Below are positions 7,080-16,480 of a stretch of 56,263 nucleotides of DNA, piece by piece (position 1 is the first letter of the stretch; every line of letters starts with the position of its first letter). Origin of the DNA: Runella sp. (GTDB lineage: Bacteria > Bacteroidota > Bacteroidia > Cytophagales > Spirosomataceae); NCBI GenBank assembly GCA_023254175.1, contig JALQYJ010000167.1, positions 1 to 56,263 on the forward strand, in the 5' to 3' direction. The translations under genes were made by a program, and so were the position numbers. The notes under the pieces are model-generated. The model did no database searches, had not been told where the DNA came from, and was given only the letters and a program-made list of their open reading frames with translations.

Positions 7080-9737
7080 TTAGAATAACCCTAGTTGCCC
7101 CGTTTCATCTAGTGCTGCTGCAGGTGTCGGAAGGGGTGGAGGTGATATATCTTCCTCTGTTTTAGTTATGGTTTCTGATTCAACTACTTCATTTTCAACG
7201 TCTTCTTCAGGTAGAGATTCTAATTGTTTTATCTCTTTTATTTTTAAACTTGAAATTTTATTTCCAAGCGCTTTCCAACCTCTCACGTCAACCAATTCAT
7301 CAAGCGTATGCAGTTCGGTTTGTGTTTCCGTTTTGCTTTTCTCTGTGATAACTTCCATTCGTGGATGTGCATCGGTGGATACAAACACAAGTTTTGAGCC
7401 TTTATTTTCCCCAATAAATAAAAATTTCTTATCCGTTGTGGTGGTTTCTACTTTAAAACGCTTAGCAAAGTAATTTTTTTGTAAAGCTTCATAATAAACT
7501 ACGGTGATTGGTTTCTCAGGAGCAAACTTCTCTAACTGTACCAATTCTTTAGGCTCATAGCGATTGGTTAAATCAAAATTAGTCAGTTCGTACGTTCCTT
7601 CTTTGTAAATCACCAAAATCAAATCACCGTTATCAAAATTGCCTAAGTAGCGACCCCGTTCGTCACGATTGAGGCGTCCAAGTACTTCGTCGTACCACAA
7701 ATCCACGCCACCCAATGTTGATGCACCTGCTGATTTGAACGCAATTTTACGAACGGGGTATTTGGTCAACACATTCCCCATTGCCGAACGGTTTTTAACC
7801 CCAATTTTTGAAAAATCAAACTCAAACAGTTTAATCCGAGCGGAACTTTGTGCGGTTAAACTTACCATAATTGTTTCGGCTTCACCGTTATCGTTGGCAC
7901 TAAAGTACGTCATTTTTGATTTATTAGTACCTAGCGTCAGGTCATAATCTTTATCGCGGGTAATCCCTGTTACGGCAAAACGTTTGGCATAACTTACCCC
8001 CGACTTCCCATCAAGATAGGTAACGTTATAAATCTTACGCTCGTCGTTTTTCTTGAATACCGATACGTAAACAATGTCTTTTCCTACAAACACTTTATCG
8101 GCCACACGAACAATCTTATATTTACCATCTCGGCGGAAAACGATAATATCGTCGATATCCGAGCAGTCCATCACGTACTCATCTTTTTTAAGACCATATC
8201 CAATAAAACCTTCTTCACGGTTGACGTACAGTTTTTGGTTGGCAGCAGCTACCACAGTTGCAGCAATGGTATTGAAAGAACGAATTTCAGTACGACGTTC
8301 ACGGTTTTTACCATACTTCTTCAGCAGGCCTTTGAAGTAAGCAATGGCATAGCGAGTCAAGTGAACAAGGTTATCTTCCACTTCTTTCAATTCTTCTTCT
8401 AACCGCCTCATGGCTTCGTCTGCCTTAAATGCGTCGTATTTTGAGATACGTTTGATGCGAAGTTCAGTCAAGCGTAGAATATCCTCTTCGACAATTTCAC
8501 GGTAAAAATCATTTTTGTAGGGAGTCAATCCCAAATCAATGGTTTGAATCACCGCCTCGAAAGTTTCGCACTCCTCAATGTCCCGATAAATACGGTTTTC
8601 AATAAATATTTTTTCGAGCGAACTGTACAAAAGTTTTTCCTTCAGCTCAAACCGTTTAATTTCCAACTCACGTTTCAGTAAATGAACGGTTTGGTCGGTA
8701 CAGGTTTTTAGAATATGTGAAACAGTAACAAAATGCGGTTTTTCATCAAAAATCACACACGCATTGGGCGAAATACTTACTTCACATTCTGTAAAAGCAT
8801 AGAGGGCATCAATCGTAATATCGGGCGACACCCCTGGTGCAAGGTGAATCACAATCTCAACGTCCTTGGCCGTCAAGTCTTCCACCGCTTGCATTCCTTT
8901 GTCAGGTTTCTTGATTTTAATTTTACCTTCTTCGCTGGCTTTAATGATAGAATCCTTGATGGAAGTTGTGGTAGTTCCAAACGGAATTTCACGAATAACC
9001 AAAGTTTTCTTATCAACTTCTTCTATTTTGGACCGAACCCTAATTTTCCCCCCGCGCAGTCCATCATTGTAATTGGTTACGTCGACATAACCACCCGTAG
9101 GGAAATCGGGATAAAGCGTAAAAGGTTGTCCTTTGAGTAAAGCAATCGATGCCTCTAGTAATTCTACGAAATTATGAGGCATGATTTTGGTCGAAAGCCC
9201 AACCGCAATCCCTTCTACTCCCATCGCTAGGAGCAACGGAAACTTAACAGGCAACGTAACAGGCTCGCGCTTGCGGCCGTCGTAGCTCATTTGCCACTCG
9301 GTCGTATCATCATTAAAAATAACTTCGTTGCCAAATTTAGAAAGGCGAACTTCAATGTAACGAGCCGCCGCCGCGCCGTCGCCAGTGCGAATGTCGCCCC
9401 AGCTTCCTTGGGTATCAAACACCAAGTCTTTTTGACCCATATTGACGATAGCTTCATTGATAGAAGCATCGCCGTGTGGGTGAAACTGCATCGTAGCCCC
9501 AATCACGTTGGCTACTTTATTAAAGCGCCCATCGTCCATCTCTTTCAAAGCATGAAGGATACGGCGTTGCACAGGCTTTAATCCATCTTCAATCGTAGGG
9601 ATGGCTCGCTCTAAAATTACATAAGAAGCATAATCCAAAAACCAGTTTTGATACATATCCGACACAACCAACTGGTCATGGCGTGAGGGTTCGTTAGAGT
9701 TTTGGTCTTCAGGTAAAGTGTCGTTTATTTCGCTCAT
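7080..9737 (-). CDS. parC: DNA topoisomerase IV subunit A / gyrase A family protein
   Basis: An 885-residue type IIA topoisomerase breakage-reunion subunit. The QRRILHAL helix of the winged-helix domain is at residues 57-64. The GDASINEAI segment follows near residue 89, and the catalytic tyrosine is Tyr127 in AAARYIEVRLS. The C-terminal part (about residue 520 on) is a beta-pinwheel-type domain that lacks a canonical gyrase GyrA-box in the segments I read. This favours topo IV (decatenation) over gyrase. The acidic, proline-rich C-terminus (about 845-885) is a typical variable tail. The partner parE is not in this window. It lies downstream of hemF, 131 bp away, on the same strand. Confidence 0.9.
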   Translation of the reverse strand: MSEINDTLPEDQNSNEPSRHDQLVVSDMYQNWFLDYASYVILERAIPTIEDGLKPVQRRILHALKEMDDGRFNKVANVIGATMQFHPHGDASINEAIVNMGQKDLVFDTQGSWGDIRTGDGAAAARYIEVRLSKFGNEVIFNDDTTEWQMSYDGRKREPVTLPVKFPLLLAMGVEGIAVGLSTKIMPHNFVELLEASIALLKGQPFTLYPDFPTGGYVDVTNYNDGLRGGKIRVRSKIEEVDKKTLVIREIPFGTTTTSIKDSIIKASEEGKIKIKKPDKGMQAVEDLTAKDVEIVIHLAPGVSPDITIDALYAFTECEVSISPNACVIFDEKPHFVTVSHILKTCTDQTVHLLKRELEIKRFELKEKLLYSSLEKIFIENRIYRDIEECETFEAVIQTIDLGLTPYKNDFYREIVEEDILRLTELRIKRISKYDAFKADEAMRRLEEELKEVEDNLVHLTRYAIAYFKGLLKKYGKNRERRTEIRSFNTIAATVVAAANQKLYVNREEGFIGYGLKKDEYVMDCSDIDDIIVFRRDGKYKIVRVADKVFVGKDIVYVSVFKKNDERKIYNVTYLDGKSGVSYAKRFAVTGITRDKDYDLTLGTNKSKMTYFSANDNGEAETIMVSLTAQSSARIKLFEFDFSKIGVKNRSAMGNVLTKYPVRKIAFKSAGASTLGGVDLWYDEVLGRLNRDERGRYLGNFDNGDLILVIYKEGTYELTNFDLTNRYEPKELVQLEKFAPEKPITVVYYEALQKNYFAKRFKVETTTTDKKFLFIGENKGSKLVFVSTDAHPRMEVITEKSKTETQTELHTLDELVDVRGWKALGNKISSLKIKEIKQLESLPEEDVENEVVESETITKTEEDISPPPLPTPAAALDETGQLGLF

Positions 9738-9868
9738 TGGTTCGTATTGAGTACCACGTAATTTAGGAGCTTTTAAAGCTCTTTTACCAAAATTAGTTGC
9801 TCAATCGCTATTGGTACATTACTATTATTTAACACGTAAATATACAAAGAATGTCCAAAAATTACGTT

Positions 9869-10759
9869 TTAAACCCAATCAATCCCTTTTTTCAGCATTG
9901 AAAGGGTGTAGTCTTCGCGTGAATTGGGAGCAGGCTGATGGTCGTACTCCCAGCCTGCTAGTGGAGGTAAACTCATCAAAATAGATTCGGTTCGTCCACC
10001 CGTTTCTAATCCAAATTTTGTGCCACGGTCCCAAACTAAATTAAATTCGACATAACGACCACGTCGTACCAACTGCCATTTTTTTTCATCTTCCCCAAAC
10101 GGCAACTCATGATTTTTTCGCATCAATTCGGTATACGTTGGAGCAAAAGTTTCCCCCACTGCTTTTACAAATTCAAACAACTGATTTTTATGTTCATCGT
10201 TGGTTGGTTTCAAATAATCGAAGAAAATACCGCCTACGCCGCGAGTTTCTTGACGGTGGGGCAAAAAGAAATAATCGTCGGCCCAGTGTTTAAATTTGGA
10301 ATAATAATTCGGGTCATGAGCGTCGCAAGTTGCTTTGAGTTGTTGGTGAAACCACCGAGCCTCCTCATCGACGATGTAGTGCGGCGTAAGGTCGATTCCG
10401 CCCCCAAACCAGCTTACACCATTTGACATTTCAAAGTAACGCACGTTCATATGAATAATCGGAACCATTGGGCTGAGAGGATGCATCACGATTGATACGC
10501 CCGTTGCAAAATATTCAGCCTGTTCTGTAAGATTCATTTGCTTCATTAGAGCCTCGGAGGTTTGACCCTGCACGGCAGAAAAATTGACCCCACCTTTTTC
10601 GAGAATATTTCCCGACTGAATCAACCGTGTTCTTCCTCCGCCGCCGCCATGGTGTTGCCAAAGGTCTTCATGAAACTTTCCTTTCCCGTCGGTTTTTTCA
10701 ATAGCTGTACAAATTTGGTCTTGTAAATGCTGAAAATAGGTCGAAATCGTGTTACGCAT
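9869..10759 (-). CDS. hemF: Oxygen-dependent coproporphyrinogen III oxidase
   Basis: A 296-residue HemF. The family signature GGGGRTRLIQSGNILEKGG near residue 38 and the conserved segments SMVPIIHMNVRYFE, WFGGGIDLTPHY and YVEFNLVWDRGTKFG are intact. It converts coproporphyrinogen III to protoporphyrinogen IX in the cytoplasm using oxygen, so the organism makes heme aerobically. The start at 10759 is 8 bp downstream of the stop of the methyltransferase gene, which indicates co-transcription with the RNase H and methyltransferase genes above it. Confidence 0.96.
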   Translation of the reverse strand: MRNTISTYFQHLQDQICTAIEKTDGKGKFHEDLWQHHGGGGGRTRLIQSGNILEKGGVNFSAVQGQTSEALMKQMNLTEQAEYFATGVSIVMHPLSPMVPIIHMNVRYFEMSNGVSWFGGGIDLTPHYIVDEEARWFHQQLKATCDAHDPNYYSKFKHWADDYFFLPHRQETRGVGGIFFDYLKPTNDEHKNQLFEFVKAVGETFAPTYTELMRKNHELPFGEDEKKWQLVRRGRYVEFNLVWDRGTKFGLETGGRTESILMSLPPLAGWEYDHQPAPNSREDYTLSMLKKGIDWV

Positions 10760-10767
10760 AGTTCTAT

Positions 10768-11484
10768 TTAGAATATCAAATAATAGTCTTTTAATAAAGT
10801 ACGAAAATCTTCAGAATACTTCCCATCTTCCTCATGAATGGTTAATTTCTCCCGAATAAGCGGGATTTTCTCCCTCGAAAATGTTGTTATTTTACGAAAA
10901 AGTGGTTTATTTTCTTTTTGAAACACCTCAAGTTGTTTCACTGGCTCAAGCCCTTTTACTTGCAGAAGTTCGGTTATCTTTTGGGTTTCAAAAGGAGGTA
11001 ATAATACAACAAATCGCCCTTTTTTATGTAATAATTGAGTTACTGACATGGCCAATTCAACCAACGTAAGGCTCTCTGTATGCAACGATTGGTTTCTGAT
11101 TTCGTTGGTCGACAGTAAGTGATTTTCAAAAAAGGGCGGATTACTAATAATTAAATCATATCCCTTTTCTGGCTTCCAATCTTGGAGCGCTGTTTCATAC
11201 ACCCTGATTCGTTCGGCATAAGGGCTTTGACTGACATTTTCTTGGGCTTGTTCGACGCTTGAACGCTCAATTTCAATGGCATCGATGTGTAAATTTTCGT
11301 TCCTTTGCGCCAGCATCAAGGCCAATAAACCTGTACCTGTACCAACATCGAGCCCTTTTTTAGCTCCCGCCACCGACGCGTACGCCCCCAACAAACAGGC
11401 TTCTGTGCACACACGCAATGAACTGCGGTCGTGCCAGACAGTAAATTGTTTGAACTTAAAATAGGGATTTGAGCTACGTCCCAT
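10768..11484 (-). CDS. tRNA1(Val) (adenine-N6)-methyltransferase family protein (TrmN6/YfiC-like)
   Basis: A 238-residue Rossmann methyltransferase. It shows the N-terminal family motif FKFKQFTVWHDRSS, SAM-binding motif I LDVGTGTGLLALML, and the N6-adenine catalytic motif SNPPFF. E. coli TrmN6 methylates A37 of tRNA1Val, and the same or a related tRNA target is expected. The C-terminal region ends with the KDYYL segment seen in the family. It lies between the RNase H gene (25 bp upstream) and hemF (8 bp downstream) on the same strand. Confidence 0.88.
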   Translation of the reverse strand: MGRSSNPYFKFKQFTVWHDRSSLRVCTEACLLGAYASVAGAKKGLDVGTGTGLLALMLAQRNENLHIDAIEIERSSVEQAQENVSQSPYAERIRVYETALQDWKPEKGYDLIISNPPFFENHLLSTNEIRNQSLHTESLTLVELAMSVTQLLHKKGRFVVLLPPFETQKITELLQVKGLEPVKQLEVFQKENKPLFRKITTFSREKIPLIREKLTIHEEDGKYSEDFRTLLKDYYLIF

Positions 11485-11509
11485 GGTGTTTATTTAAATG
11501 ATTATTCAA

Positions 11510-12142
11510 CTACTTTCGACCAAAGTCAGCGGGATTTTCCCCCCAATATTCGGTTTCCCATTTTAAAATCGAATTGGTGTATTTATTGTTCGAAAGCCAT
11601 TCTTCCGCACGTTGCAGCATTTCAAAGAGGGCTTTATTACGCGGAGTTACTTCCAATTTAGTGTTTGCATGTCTACGCTTAATCCACGCCATAGCCGTTT
11701 TGGAATCGGTATAAATGGGCAAATTACTTTGGTGCTTTTGCAAGTACGCTAAACCGTGGACAATTGCCAAAAACTCGCCAATATTGTTTGTCCCATCTTG
11801 AAAAGGGCCTTGATGAAACAGCTTTTGCCCTGTTCGGACATATACCCCCTGATACTCCATATCTCCAGTGGCGGTGTTCCAAGCAGCATCCACTGCTATG
11901 CTTTCTGTATTAGGCTTCCCCACGTTGGCAGGTGCTTCTTTGATTGCTAGTTTTGGTTTGCTGGGGGTAATAAACTCCCAATAGCTCTTACTTAATGCCG
12001 CTTCTGCTTCTTTCAGGGTATCAAATGACTTGTATTTTGCCTCGGCAAAACCCTTAATTTGCGCCTCACATTCCTCCCACTCCGTAAACACTCCTCGACG
12101 GCGGCCTTCCCAAACTACATAAAATTTTCTTTTTTTAGCCAT
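11510..12142 (-). CDS. Ribonuclease H1-type protein with N-terminal hybrid-binding (viroplasmin) domain
   Basis: A 210-residue protein. Residues 1-52 form a caulimovirus-viroplasmin/RNase H1 hybrid-binding domain (KFYVVWEGRRRGVFTEW), which grips RNA-DNA hybrids. Residues about 75-210 form the RNase HI fold. The catalytic acidic set is visible: Asp in SIAVDAAW, Glu in NNIGEFLAI, Asp in IYTDSKTA, and a C-terminal Asp in NPADFG. It cleaves the RNA strand of hybrids, for example at R-loops and primers. It is the first gene of the leftward RNase H-methyltransferase-hemF run, with a divergent partner 75 bp away. Confidence 0.9.
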   Translation of the reverse strand: MAKKRKFYVVWEGRRRGVFTEWEECEAQIKGFAEAKYKSFDTLKEAEAALSKSYWEFITPSKPKLAIKEAPANVGKPNTESIAVDAAWNTATGDMEYQGVYVRTGQKLFHQGPFQDGTNNIGEFLAIVHGLAYLQKHQSNLPIYTDSKTAMAWIKRRHANTKLEVTPRNKALFEMLQRAEEWLSNNKYTNSILKWETEYWGENPADFGRK

Positions 12143-12217
12143 GTTACAAACATAAAGAAAGTACGGGGTAAAATTGGAAGTAACTCGTCTTTTGAAAGAA
12201 AATCCACTATAAATTCT

Positions 12218-13240
12218 ATGAAATTTCTTTTTTTAGTGGGCACTTTGGCACTTTCAAGTTTAGCCATCGCCCAAAAAGGGGTTATCCTCACCCCCAACGA
12301 AACCGAAAAGAAAATTGAAGTTAGCATCGACGGTAAACCCTTCACTAACTACTTTTACCCTGGCCCTGATGTTTTAAAAAAAGCGGTTCTTTATCCGCTT
12401 CTTACCGCCCAAGGTACCGAAATTACACGTGGATGGCCTATCAAACCTCGTACGGGCGAACGCGTAGACCACCCGCACCACGTCGGGATGTGGCTCAACT
12501 ATGAATCAGTCAATGCCCACGACTTTTGGAACAACTCCTCGAAAGTTGACCACGAAAAACATACCTATGGTACCATCGTTCATACAGGAATTACCCAGAT
12601 GAAAAGTGGTAAAAAAGAAGGTATTCTAACAGTTACAGCCGATTGGCTTGACAAAAAAGGCGGCTTGATGTTGACCGAAACCACCACGTATATTTTTAAG
12701 GGAGACGCCACCACCCGCACCGTTGACCGCATCACGACGCTGACTGCTAAAACGGAGGTAGTGTTTAAAGACGTGAAGGATGGCATGTTTGCCATCCGGG
12801 TAGCCCGTCAATTGGAACACCCTTCCAATGGCGCTGCGGAGTTTACCGATGCTTATGGGGTGGTGACTAAAGTTTCGTCGATGGACAACACGGGCATTAC
12901 GGGAAGTTACCGAACCAGTGAAGGTATTGAGGGCGATAATGTTTGGAGTACGCGTGGTCGTTGGTGCAACCTGCGGGGGAAGATAGGCAACGAAACTATC
13001 AATGTTGTGATCATTGACCATCCCAAAAATGTGGGATATCCTACTTATTGGCACGCCCGTGGCTACGGTCTTTTTGCCGCTAATCCGCTTGGGCAGGCCA
13101 TATTCAGCAAGGGCAAAGAGACCCTCAATCTGACGCTCAAAAACGGCGAATCCACTACTTTTCGATACCGTACGGTTATTGCTTCAAAAACCCTTTCTGA
13201 CGACCAAATCAATAAAATAGCGACAGATTTTGGGCAGTAG
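12218..13240 (+). CDS. Secreted PmoA-like protein (DUF6807 family)
   Basis: The ATG at 12218 gives a clean signal peptide (MKFLFLVGTLALSSLAIAQ). An in-frame ATG at 12059 would overlap the divergent RNase H gene and prepend 53 residues that look non-coding. The 340-residue protein matches the family often labelled methane oxygenase PmoA in Bacteroidota. Hallmarks are the HPHHVGMWLNYESVN stretch and repeated beta segments, and a late IDHPKNVGYPTYWHARGYG motif. Despite the label it has no similarity to particulate methane monooxygenase that I can see. It is a secreted beta-rich protein, likely carbohydrate-related. Function is unknown; family assignment is fairly firm. Confidence 0.82.
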   Translation: MKFLFLVGTLALSSLAIAQKGVILTPNETEKKIEVSIDGKPFTNYFYPGPDVLKKAVLYPLLTAQGTEITRGWPIKPRTGERVDHPHHVGMWLNYESVNAHDFWNNSSKVDHEKHTYGTIVHTGITQMKSGKKEGILTVTADWLDKKGGLMLTETTTYIFKGDATTRTVDRITTLTAKTEVVFKDVKDGMFAIRVARQLEHPSNGAAEFTDAYGVVTKVSSMDNTGITGSYRTSEGIEGDNVWSTRGRWCNLRGKIGNETINVVIIDHPKNVGYPTYWHARGYGLFAANPLGQAIFSKGKETLNLTLKNGESTTFRYRTVIASKTLSDDQINKIATDFGQ

Positions 13241-13300
13241 GCTCGATCTGACTATGGTATCGACTTTCTCCCATATTATCCGAACGATGGTAGTTCTTGA

Positions 13301-13735
13301 AAAGTGTGGATAAAATGTCCAAATGGTGGCTGTACCAACATTGTTAAAAATGGATTTACCCCTTATGGTAATCAACGTATTAAATGCAAGAATTGTAATA
13401 AAAGCCCCGTTTTGAACCGTAAAAAATCCTTAAACTATGATAGGGATTCTGTAATTAGATTTTTCTTAGTGTGAGTTAAATTTAGCTTGTCTGTTACTGC
13501 CCAACTTTAAGACATATATATTTGATTCTAAGAGTGATAAAGAGGTTTTTGAGTTTGATGAGCTGTGTGTATTTTGTAAAAAGAAAACCAATAAAGAGCG
13601 GCTTTGAGCCGCTCTTTGTAAACGTACCCGACAAATTGTAGACTATGTCATTGGCGACCGCAGTGAAATGACTTTCCGACGATTATTGCGTAAAAGCCCC
13701 ATTGAATATTTACGTGGTAAATCATATAGTGATTA
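13301..13735 (+). pseudogene. Decayed IS1-family transposase (InsA zinc finger + InsB catalytic fragments)
   Basis: Translating 13304-13474 gives an InsA-like zinc-ribbon start (KCPNGGCTNIVKNGFTPYG, then KCKNCNK) that ends in an early stop. Further down, 13550-13730 reads FEFDELCVFCKKKTNKER, then a TGA, then a stretch with KRTRQIVDYVIGDRSE, ending SYSDY plus a second TGA. This order matches InsB of IS1 (ELDELW, RRTRQIV..VIGDRS, SYSDFW). Both TGA codons sit where the family has tryptophan, which fits TGG to TGA decay. The middle part is frameshifted. I see no terminal inverted repeats or target duplications, so this is an old fragment. The surrounding 13241-13863 gap holds no intact gene. Confidence 0.75.
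13593..13617. repeat. Perfect hairpin inside the IS1 remnant
   Basis: AAAGAGCGGC (13593-13602) and GCCGCTCTTT (13608-13617) form a perfect 10-bp inverted repeat around a 5-nt loop. It contains the first in-frame TGA of the transposase remnant. It looks like a terminator without a long T run. Confidence 0.5.
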
Positions 13736-13863
13736 TTGAAAATCCTAACGGATACTTTGCAGTAAAGGCAATCACAGGCAAGTTGGTAAAGGCTTTTGTT
13801 AAAGTACTTTTCAAATCAAAATTTATTTTTATTACTGATAATCAGTAACTTACTAACAAATTA

Positions 13864-16407
13864 TTAACGACCAATAAACACACCTGACCGCTTACCTGTA
13901 GGCTTTTGGGAGTGGTACACTTCCTCTCCATTCACCCATACGCGTTCAATCCCTGATGATAAGGCCGTTGGGGTTTGAATAGAAGAATTTCCATTAACTT
14001 GATTAGGGTCAAGCAAAACCAAATCAGCATAAAAATCTGTCTGTATAAGACCTCGTTGCTGAAGTCCCAGATTTTCTGCCGTCAATGATGTCATTTTTTG
14101 AATTGCCATTTCTAGCGACATAAGTTGTTTTTCACGTACGTAATACCCCAACACCCGAGTAAACGCCCCATATCCACGCGGATGCCCTCCCCAGCCTCCA
14201 TCCGAACAAATTGTAGTAAATGGCCACTTCAAGAATGTCGCTACGTCATCTTCACTCATGGATTTACCCATAATGGTTTCCGTGCTTTCCTTGAAATCAG
14301 GATTTTTTTCGTCAAAATCAGCCGCTTCAGCAATCAGCCCCATAAGCGTTTTGGCCGTTGATTCTTTTCGGATAACGGCAATTTCTGAAATGGTTTTCCC
14401 TACGTACGCAACGTTGGGTGCATACCTCACTAACACCGAGCCAGAGGGGTCAAACAATTGATTGGCGGCAAATTCGGCGCTTTCAGCGTTCGTATAATCT
14501 CGTTTCGGAAACAAAACCCGCAAAGTCGAATTCCAAAAATCATAAGGGTAGCAATCAGCGGTAATATTAATTCCCTGCGCTCGTGCTTTTTGCAACGTCC
14601 TCAACACTTGCCTCGACCGCCCCCACTGGTCGCGTTTAGCAATTTTAATGTGCGAAATCTGAACGGGCATCTTTGTTTGTCTCCCAATCTCAATGATTTC
14701 ATCCAAAGCTTCATCAAATCCAATGTCTTCGCTGCGAATGTGGCTCATATATCTTCCGCCTGTTTCGGCAACGACTTTGGCCAGTTGCAATACCTCATCA
14801 CGGTTGGAGAAGAAAGCAGATTCGTATTCCAATCCCGTCGCCAATCCCAACGAACCTTTGTCCATTTCAGCTTTAAGCTCAAGCTTCATCTTCTCAACCT
14901 CGTCCTTTTTAGCAGTTCGGAACAGGCTTTTAGCCCCCATCGCCTTAACACGTAGGGTCGAATGCCCTGTGTAGGTCGCCACATTAACTGCCACTGGATG
15001 TTGTTTCATTCGTTTTTGTAAGGTATCAATCGGATAGCTACTTCCATCCTGTCCAATCACAATCGTCGTTATTCCCTGGCTCACCAAAGCTTCCGCATCA
15101 GGTCGGTTCTCTAATCCTCCAAAATGATGGCTATGGGCATCAATAAACCCTGGTGCTAACACTAATCCGTTGGCATCGATCACCTTTTCTCCCACAAAAG
15201 GCTGTAAATCACCAATTTCCCAGATACGATTATTTTTTATACGAACGGAACCTGCATAAGAAGCTATACCCGTTCCATCCACTATTTTAGCGTTAATAAT
15301 GAGTTCAGTAGTAGGCAGTTTGGCTATTTTTCCTTCTAAAATCTGTTGAGCAACCCGAATCGCCGTTCCATCTTCTGAACTCGTGAGTGCAATGAATGTC
15401 CATTTCTGCGCTAGATACCGTTCAATAATCGTTTGAAAACCAACCCAACCACCAGTGTGGGAAACTTTCGACCCCTCTTTATCTAACCCCCACCCAAAGC
15501 CATACCACGAAAACGAGCCATCATTAAGTATGGCAGGCTTAAAAGCATCTTGCAGCGTAGCTTTTTTAATCAGTTTTTCGGTCAATAATGCCTGATCCCA
15601 AATCAACAAATCTTCGACAGACGAATAAATATTTCCATCTCCCCAGACGCCATCTAATCGTATCAAATCATTGGGTAAGTATTTTTCATTCACTCTTTTA
15701 GAGCCAAATACCCTGTTTTCTGGTGATTTGGGCATTTTAAGGGTGTAGATATACGTGTTTTTTAACCCCAAAGGTTGCACAATCTTCCGTTCGAAATAAC
15801 GCTGAATGGGTTCTTCCGTCAATTTTTCAATAAGATGTGCCAGTAAAATATACCCTGTATTACAATACGAGAATTGCGAATTGGGTTGAAACTGCAATGA
15901 TGGATGATGATTTTTGAGCAGCTGCACAACCCTTTCGTTAGTGAGTGTATCAAGCGTAGTATTGTACTGCGTAGCCAAGTCAAAGTATTCAGGCAAGCCA
16001 TGCGTATGATTCAACAGATGTCGAATTGAGATAGAATCATAAGGAAAATCGGGAACATATTGCCTTAGTTTATCATCGTAGTTGAGCTTCCCTTGTTCTT
16101 TGAGCATCATAATCATCATGCTCGTAAATTGTTTAGAAACTGAAGCTAAATTGAAAGAAGATTCCGTGGTTAGGGGTTGAGTAGAGTGAGCGGCTACCGT
16201 TCCAAACACTTTTTTATACACCACTTTCCCCTCCTTAGCGACCAAGAAAGTACCATTCAGCATTCCACGTTGGTATAGTAAAGTTAGAGATGAGTCGAGT
16301 GTAGCAAGTTTTTGAGCATTAGGTTGGGCCATTACAGTTCCCAGAGCAGTCAAAGCAAGGCATAAAGCCTTACGAGCCCATTGATGAAGTGTGCTATACA
16401 AAGCCAT
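13864..16407 (-). CDS. Fusion protein: serine hydrolase (beta-lactamase fold) + N-acyl-D-amino acid deacylase
   Basis: I start at the ATG at 16407, giving a signal peptide (LCLALTALGTVMA); an upstream in-frame start at 16452 lies inside the terminator hairpin of infC. Residues about 35-355 form a class C beta-lactamase/D,D-peptidase-like domain with SVSK (Ser89, Lys92), YCN (Tyr181, Asn183) and HTG (from His317). Residues about 375-847 form a D-aminoacylase-type amidohydrolase. Its metal sites are the HSH pair (His425, His427), YMSHIRSE, ISHIK and SDGGWGGHPRGYG, the last being close to the family motif. Both active sites look intact. Predicted role: periplasmic release of D-amino acids, with the first domain acting on esters or peptides and the second deacylating N-acyl-D-amino acids. 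The pairing of modules is unusual. Length 847 residues. Confidence 0.85.
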   Translation of the reverse strand: MALYSTLHQWARKALCLALTALGTVMAQPNAQKLATLDSSLTLLYQRGMLNGTFLVAKEGKVVYKKVFGTVAAHSTQPLTTESSFNLASVSKQFTSMMIMMLKEQGKLNYDDKLRQYVPDFPYDSISIRHLLNHTHGLPEYFDLATQYNTTLDTLTNERVVQLLKNHHPSLQFQPNSQFSYCNTGYILLAHLIEKLTEEPIQRYFERKIVQPLGLKNTYIYTLKMPKSPENRVFGSKRVNEKYLPNDLIRLDGVWGDGNIYSSVEDLLIWDQALLTEKLIKKATLQDAFKPAILNDGSFSWYGFGWGLDKEGSKVSHTGGWVGFQTIIERYLAQKWTFIALTSSEDGTAIRVAQQILEGKIAKLPTTELIINAKIVDGTGIASYAGSVRIKNNRIWEIGDLQPFVGEKVIDANGLVLAPGFIDAHSHHFGGLENRPDAEALVSQGITTIVIGQDGSSYPIDTLQKRMKQHPVAVNVATYTGHSTLRVKAMGAKSLFRTAKKDEVEKMKLELKAEMDKGSLGLATGLEYESAFFSNRDEVLQLAKVVAETGGRYMSHIRSEDIGFDEALDEIIEIGRQTKMPVQISHIKIAKRDQWGRSRQVLRTLQKARAQGINITADCYPYDFWNSTLRVLFPKRDYTNAESAEFAANQLFDPSGSVLVRYAPNVAYVGKTISEIAVIRKESTAKTLMGLIAEAADFDEKNPDFKESTETIMGKSMSEDDVATFLKWPFTTICSDGGWGGHPRGYGAFTRVLGYYVREKQLMSLEMAIQKMTSLTAENLGLQQRGLIQTDFYADLVLLDPNQVNGNSSIQTPTALSSGIERVWVNGEEVYHSQKPTGKRSGVFIGR

Positions 16408-16424
16408 TTTTTTTTTCGCTATAA

Positions 16425-16459
16425 AAAAAGCGTGGAACCACAATAGCCCCACGCTTTTT
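16425..16459 (-). terminator. Terminator of infC
   Basis: Eleven-bp perfect stem AAAAAGCGTGG (16425-16435) with CCACGCTTTTT (16449-16459) and a 13-nt loop. It lies 22 bp after the infC stop. A/T tracts on both sides of the stem supply the T run for minus-strand transcripts. It separates infC from the following fusion gene. Confidence 0.8.
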
Positions 16460-16480
16460 AAAGTTATAAATAATACGCAA

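Noticed and set aside
12059-12217. Upstream extension of the PmoA-like gene to an ATG at 12059
   Set aside because: It overlaps the divergent RNase H gene and adds 53 residues of non-secretory sequence before a clear signal peptide.
13593-13617. Hairpin at 13593-13617 as terminator of a living gene
   Set aside because: It lies inside the transposase remnant and lacks a T run or an intact gene upstream.
13737-13848. Continuation of IS1 InsB after 13735 (AVKAITGKLVKAF)
   Set aside because: Resemblance to the AVGKxTG segment is only a few residues and could be chance, so I ended the remnant at 13735.
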